Below are positions 60,578-64,000 of a stretch of 64,000 nt of DNA, one piece after another. Made by a program: the position numbers and the translations under genes. Positions within the stretch are counted from its first letter, which is position 1. The number at the start of each line of letters is the position of its first letter. This stretch comes from JAICUF01 sp038250675 (GTDB taxonomy: Bacteria; Gemmatimonadota; Gemmatimonadetes; Gemmatimonadales; GWC2-71-9). Location of the stretch: the NCBI GenBank assembly GCA_038250675.1, contig JBBSCB010000016.1:1-64000 (forward strand), written 5' to 3'. The notes beneath the pieces are model-generated. The model saw only the letters and a program-made list of their open reading frames with translations. It was not told where the DNA came from and searched no databases.

Positions 60578-61350
60578 CGCCGGAGCACGTCTCGGCCCAC
60601 GGCATGGAGCGTGTCATCGATGCGCGCGGGCTGACCCGCCGCTTTGGACACTTCACGGCGGTGGACGGCATCACCTTCGATGTCGCCGCCGGCGAGGTCT
60701 TCGGCTTCCTCGGCGCCAACGGCGCGGGGAAGACGACCGCCATCCGGATGCTCACGGGCTTGCTCGCGCCCAGCAGCGGCCACGCCACGGTGGTGGGGCT
60801 CGACGTGGCGACCCAGAGTGAGGCGGTCAAGCGACGGATCGGCTACATGAGCCAGCGCTTCTCGTTGTACGAAGATCTGACTATTCGCGAGAACATCCGG
60901 CTGTACGGCGGCATCTACGGGCTCTCCTCCGCCGAGGTCCGGCGACGGACTGATCGGATCGTGGCGCGGCTCGAGCTCGAGTCGGCCGCGGATGAGGCGG
61001 TCCGTGCGCTGCCGCTGGGCTGGCGCCAGAAGCTGGCCTTCGCCGTCGCGCTGCTCCACGAGCCGCCGCTGGTCTTCCTGGACGAGCCGACCAGCGGCGT
61101 TGACCCGATCACCCGGCGCCAGTTCTGGGAGATGATCTACGAGGCGGCCAGGGGCGGGACCAGCGTGCTGGTCACCACCCACTACATGGACGAGGCCGAA
61201 TACTGTGACCGTGTCTCGATCATGGTCGCGGGACGGATCGCGGCGCTCGGCAGCCCTGTCGAACTGGAGCGTGAACACGGCGTCAAGACGATCGACGAGC
61301 TGTTCGTCCGCCTGGCCCGGCCCGATGGCGCCCGAGCGGCCGCATCATGA
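60574..61350 (+). CDS. ABC exporter ATP-binding subunit, second (C-terminal half of YbhF type)
   Basis: The 258-residue ATPase has Walker A GANGAGKTT (47-55) and Walker B VFLDEPTSGVD. Its signature is LPLGWRQ (146-152) instead of LSGGQ, so one of the two composite ATP sites of the heterodimer may be weak. It lacks the C-terminal extension of its partner. The 4-nt overlaps on both sides indicate matched synthesis with the partner and the permease. Confidence 0.94.
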   Translation: MTPEHVSAHGMERVIDARGLTRRFGHFTAVDGITFDVAAGEVFGFLGANGAGKTTAIRMLTGLLAPSSGHATVVGLDVATQSEAVKRRIGYMSQRFSLYEDLTIRENIRLYGGIYGLSSAEVRRRTDRIVARLELESAADEAVRALPLGWRQKLAFAVALLHEPPLVFLDEPTSGVDPITRRQFWEMIYEAARGGTSVLVTTHYMDEAEYCDRVSIMVAGRIAALGSPVELEREHGVKTIDELFVRLARPDGARAAAS

Positions 61351-62450
61351 GCGCGCTCACCGGGCTGCTCCGAAAGGAGGCCTACCACATCCTCAGGGAC
61401 CGCCGGACGCTGGCGGTGATCGTGCTCCTTCCGGTGGTGCAGGTAGTGCTGTTCGGGTTTGCCATCAGGACCGACGTGCGGGACGTCAGGATCATCGTGG
61501 TGGATCCGCTTCCGGACGCGACGACGCTGTCGCTGCGTGCGCGGCTGGCCGCATCCGGCGTGTTCCGCGTCGTCACGGTGCTGCCCGGGGCGGACGAGCT
61601 GGACGGCATCTTCCAGCGCGGCGAGGCGACTGAGGCGATCGTCTTCGAGCCCCGGTTCGGCGAGCGCCTGGCACAGGGGCTTCCGGCCCGCATCCAGCTC
61701 ATCACCGACGGCACCGATCCCAACAGCGCGAGTGTGCGGCAGAACTATGCGATGGCCCTGATCGGGGCGTGGGACCGCGAGCGCTCGCCGGCTCGTGGTG
61801 CCGTCCGCATCGAGCCCCGTACCCGACTCCGCTTCAACCCCACCGCGGAGAGCTCCAATCTCTTCGTCCCGGGATTGATGGCATTCGTGCTTACCATCAT
61901 TTCGTCGCTGATGACCGCGATTTCCCTGACGCGGGAGAAGGAATCCGGCACGATGGAGGCGCTGCTGGTGTCACCGCTCCGGCCGTGGCAGATCATCGGC
62001 GGGAAGGTGGCACCGTACCTTGCGATCGGGCTCGTGAGCATGACCGCCATTGTGGTCGAGGCGCGGCTCGTCTTTCACGTGCCGCTGCGCGGCAGCTACC
62101 TGCTTCTGCTGGCCGAAGGACTGCTCTTCATTCTCGTATCGCTGGCGCTGGGCATGCTGATATCCGCGCGCACCAGTTCACAGCGCGTCGCCATGCTGGG
62201 GGCCCTGGTGGGCACCATGCTGCCCACCCTGCTGCTCTCCGGCTTCATCTTTCCCATCGAAAGCATGCCGCGGCTGCTGCGCTGGGTCTCGTACATCGTG
62301 CCGGCGCGGTGGTTCGTGACCATCGCGCGGGGGATCATGCTCAAGGGCATCGGCATCGTCTACCTGTGGGAGCCCACGCTGATCCTGATCGGGATGGCCG
62401 CCGTGCTGCTGACGCTGGCGGTGCGGTCCTTCGACGTGAGGCTCGAATAG
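61347..62450 (+). CDS. ABC-2 type permease, YbhS-like
   Basis: The 367-residue membrane protein has one N-terminal helix, a large periplasmic domain (residues about 45-180) and five helices at the C-terminus. It carries the ABC-2 signature LTREKESGTMEALLVSPL and the segment IFPIESMPRLLRWVSYIVPARWF. It pairs with the next permease. It overlaps the upstream ATPase gene by 4 nt. Confidence 0.93.
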   Translation: MSALTGLLRKEAYHILRDRRTLAVIVLLPVVQVVLFGFAIRTDVRDVRIIVVDPLPDATTLSLRARLAASGVFRVVTVLPGADELDGIFQRGEATEAIVFEPRFGERLAQGLPARIQLITDGTDPNSASVRQNYAMALIGAWDRERSPARGAVRIEPRTRLRFNPTAESSNLFVPGLMAFVLTIISSLMTAISLTREKESGTMEALLVSPLRPWQIIGGKVAPYLAIGLVSMTAIVVEARLVFHVPLRGSYLLLLAEGLLFILVSLALGMLISARTSSQRVAMLGALVGTMLPTLLLSGFIFPIESMPRLLRWVSYIVPARWFVTIARGIMLKGIGIVYLWEPTLILIGMAAVLLTLAVRSFDVRLE

Positions 62451-62452
62451 CG

Positions 62453-63583
62453 ATGCGGCGGATCCTGGTGCTGGCATGGGCGGAAGTGCTGCACGTGGTT
62501 CGGGACCGCGCGACGCTGGTGCAGGTGCTCGTCATACCGGCGCTGCAGCTCGTCGTGCTGGCCAATGCCGCCACCTTTCAGGTGCGGAACACCCCCGCCT
62601 GGGTGGTGGATCAGGATCGAAGCTCGGCGTCCCGCGGCCTGATCAGCCGGCTCGGCGCGTCAGGCCATTTTCGCATCGCGACGGTCTCGGGCTCGACGGC
62701 GGCGGGTGATGAGGCGCTGCGGCGGGGAGACGCCACGCTGCTGATGGTGATCCCGCCGCGCTTTGAGGAGGACCTGGTCCGCGGCGGGTCGGCGCCGGTT
62801 CAGCTGACCATCAATGCCGAGAAGGGCACCGCGGCGGGGATCGTCCAGTTCTACGCGGCCCGGATCCTGGACGCCTACGCCATAGAGCTCGGGGTGGCGC
62901 GGACGGGGGCGCCGCAGCGAGAGGCGCCGCGCCCCGGCGGGCGGGTCGAGGTCCGGGTCCGCAACTGGTACAATCCGTCCCGGGCCTATACCCACTACAT
63001 GGTACCGGGTCTCCTGGTCTCGCTGGTCACGATGATCGGCACTCTGCTCACCGCCCAGAACATCGCGCGCGAGAAGGAGCTCGGCACGCTGGAACAACTC
63101 AACGTTACGCCGATTACCCGCGGCCAGTTCATCGCGGCCAAGCTGCTGCCGTTCTGGGTGCTGGCGATGATCGATCTGACGGTGGGCCTGATCGTGGGCC
63201 GGTATCTGTTCGGCATGCCGATTCGGGGCAGCCTGCTGCTGCTGTTCGGGGCCGCGGGGATCTATCTCGTCGTGGCGCTTGGATTCGGGTTGTTCATCTC
63301 GACGTTGGTCGAAACCCAGCAGCAGGCGATGTTCGTGACGTTCTTCGTCATGATGGTCTACCTGCTGATGAGCGGACTGTTCACCCCGATCGAGAGCATG
63401 CCGCACTGGGTCCAGGTGGTTGCGGAGGCGAACCCGGTGCGCCATTTCGTCGCCGTGTCGCGAGCAATCCTGCTGAAGGGGGCGGGGCCGGCCGAGATTG
63501 CGCGGCCGATGGCGATCCTGAGCGGGTTTGCGGTGGGCGTCCTCTGGCTCGCGGTGCACCAGTACTCCAAGCGCACGGCCTGA
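62453..63583 (+). CDS. ABC-2 type permease, YbhR-like
   Basis: The 376-residue protein has the same plan as its neighbour: one N-terminal helix, a periplasmic domain, then five helices with IAREKELGTLEQLNVTPI and FTPIESMPHWVQVVAEANPVRHF. The two permeases would form the heterodimeric channel. The ATG lies 3 nt after the previous stop; the open frame reaching back into the previous gene is a shadow. It is the last gene of the exporter operon. Confidence 0.93.
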   Translation: MRRILVLAWAEVLHVVRDRATLVQVLVIPALQLVVLANAATFQVRNTPAWVVDQDRSSASRGLISRLGASGHFRIATVSGSTAAGDEALRRGDATLLMVIPPRFEEDLVRGGSAPVQLTINAEKGTAAGIVQFYAARILDAYAIELGVARTGAPQREAPRPGGRVEVRVRNWYNPSRAYTHYMVPGLLVSLVTMIGTLLTAQNIAREKELGTLEQLNVTPITRGQFIAAKLLPFWVLAMIDLTVGLIVGRYLFGMPIRGSLLLLFGAAGIYLVVALGFGLFISTLVETQQQAMFVTFFVMMVYLLMSGLFTPIESMPHWVQVVAEANPVRHFVAVSRAILLKGAGPAEIARPMAILSGFAVGVLWLAVHQYSKRTA

Positions 63584-63603
63584 CGACGGCGTGGGTGAAC
63601 CAG

Positions 63604-63979
63604 CTACGGCGCCGGCCGGGGCTCTCGGGGCGAAGCTCGATGCGAAATCAAGCCTCCGATCAAGGCACCGGTCACGGCGCCGAGCGCAGCGCCACCAAGC
63701 GTCGCGTTGCGAACACCGCCCCGCCGATCACCGCGCCCTCCCGCCAGTAGGTTCGGTTTCGCATCCCCCCATCATGGTGATCCGACGGGATATGCCGACC
63801 GGGAGAGCCTTCAGTGTGGGGGCGGAGTCGACAGCGAGCAGTCGGCTGTCGATCCGGTGACCGGAAAACGCCAGACTTCGACCGGGCGATGACGTTTGTG
63901 CCGCAAGTGGCGGTCGCAGTGCTGGAACAGCAAGCAGCGACAGCACCATGCTAGCCGAGAATACCGAGAGGCGGCGCAT
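63604..63979 (-). pseudogene. Small secreted glycine-zipper protein gene with two 1-nt frameshifts
   Basis: From ATG 63979 the frame encodes a signal peptide (MRRLSVFSASMVLSLLAV, cut near AAQ) and continues to GISRRITMMGG. It then leaves frame in a run of six G (plus-strand C 63765-63770) and stops. Adding one G continues in frame with MRNRTYWREGAVIGGAVF. A second added base near 63710 continues with GNATLGGAALGAVTGALIGG and ends at TAG 63604. The rebuilt product of about 125 residues has a signal peptide and a typical Gly-zipper membrane segment. Either the gene is recently broken or the assembly has two homopolymer-type errors. Confidence 0.6.
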
Positions 63980-64000
63980 CGTCAAGATCCCCCGTGGAGT

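Overview
The window is a gene-dense, GC-rich stretch of a bacterial chromosome. About 60 protein genes, two tRNA genes and a few regulatory sites fill it almost completely. The largest gene-free interval is about 280 bp. I see no rRNA, insertion sequence, prophage or CRISPR array. Several features point to a diderm of the FCB group, most likely Gemmatimonadota: LolA, TolC, BamA-type barrel and SPOR proteins; a short RpoD without region 1.1; an SMC Walker B of the DEVDAPLDDAN form; and a DUF4159/DUF4175 module. This assignment is inference from gene content, not from a marker tree.

Layout. 3-3388 (+): 3' end of larE, thpR, a membrane-anchored unknown, an NtrC-type regulator and a small membrane protein, all with overlapping ends. 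3431-8866 (+): aldehyde dehydrogenase, rpoD, yajQ, a SpoIID-like protein and a Gfo/Idh/MocA oxidoreductase. 8889-10525 (-): an MBL-fold hydrolase and a Crp/Fnr regulator with a near-consensus promoter. 10722-16461 (+): rpmE, prfA, prmC, ylbF-like, tmk, a CtpA-type protease and a DUF2520 protein. 16448-23153 (-): lolA, aroF, smc and a SPOR lipoprotein, listed from 3' to 5'. 23230-34143 (-): a long run reading prs, rplY, pth, ychF, rpsF, rpsR, DUF2232, rplI, a FakA-FakB fusion, rsfS and a 1072-residue protease/propeller/barrel protein. 34406-39700: a lipoprotein (+), then on the minus strand tRNA-Gln, ispE, a flippase-like protein, an Hpt-like protein and pdxJ. 39759-54387: a lipoprotein (+), methylmalonyl-CoA epimerase (-), then eleven plus-strand genes from trxA to an unknown protein, almost all overlapping by 4 nt. 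54384-56596 (-): an acidic unknown, gltX and tRNA-Ser. 56735-63583 (+): a TetR regulator, TolC, HlyD, two ABC ATPases and two ABC-2 permeases, a complete tripartite exporter like E. coli cecR-ybhGFSR. 63604-63979 (-): a small secreted protein gene broken by two 1-nt frameshifts.

How the genes work together. Most of the window is housekeeping: translation (rpmE, prfA, prmC, rpsF, rpsR, rplI, rplY, pth, ychF, rsfS, gltX), chromosome segregation (smc) and biosynthesis (aroF, prs, pdxJ, ispE, tmk).

The less ordinary content is a set of domain combinations. One is a RadC-type JAB/JAMM domain fused to a DinG-type iron-sulfur helicase. Another is a zinc-protease, TolB-propeller and outer-membrane-barrel fusion. 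Others are FakA fused to FakB, an Hpt-like domain whose phospho-accepting His is Arg, and a TonB-like membrane anchor without a TonB C-terminus. Three genes (pth, the SpoIID-like gene and DUF2232) appear to start at CTG. The sequence also suggests that some promoters use a Bacteroidota-like TAnnTTTG element. The strongest candidate for a poorly described system is the translationally coupled train from DUF4159 through DUF4175, a TPR protein and an 'asparagine synthetase B'-like TAT protein to the JAB-DinG helicase.
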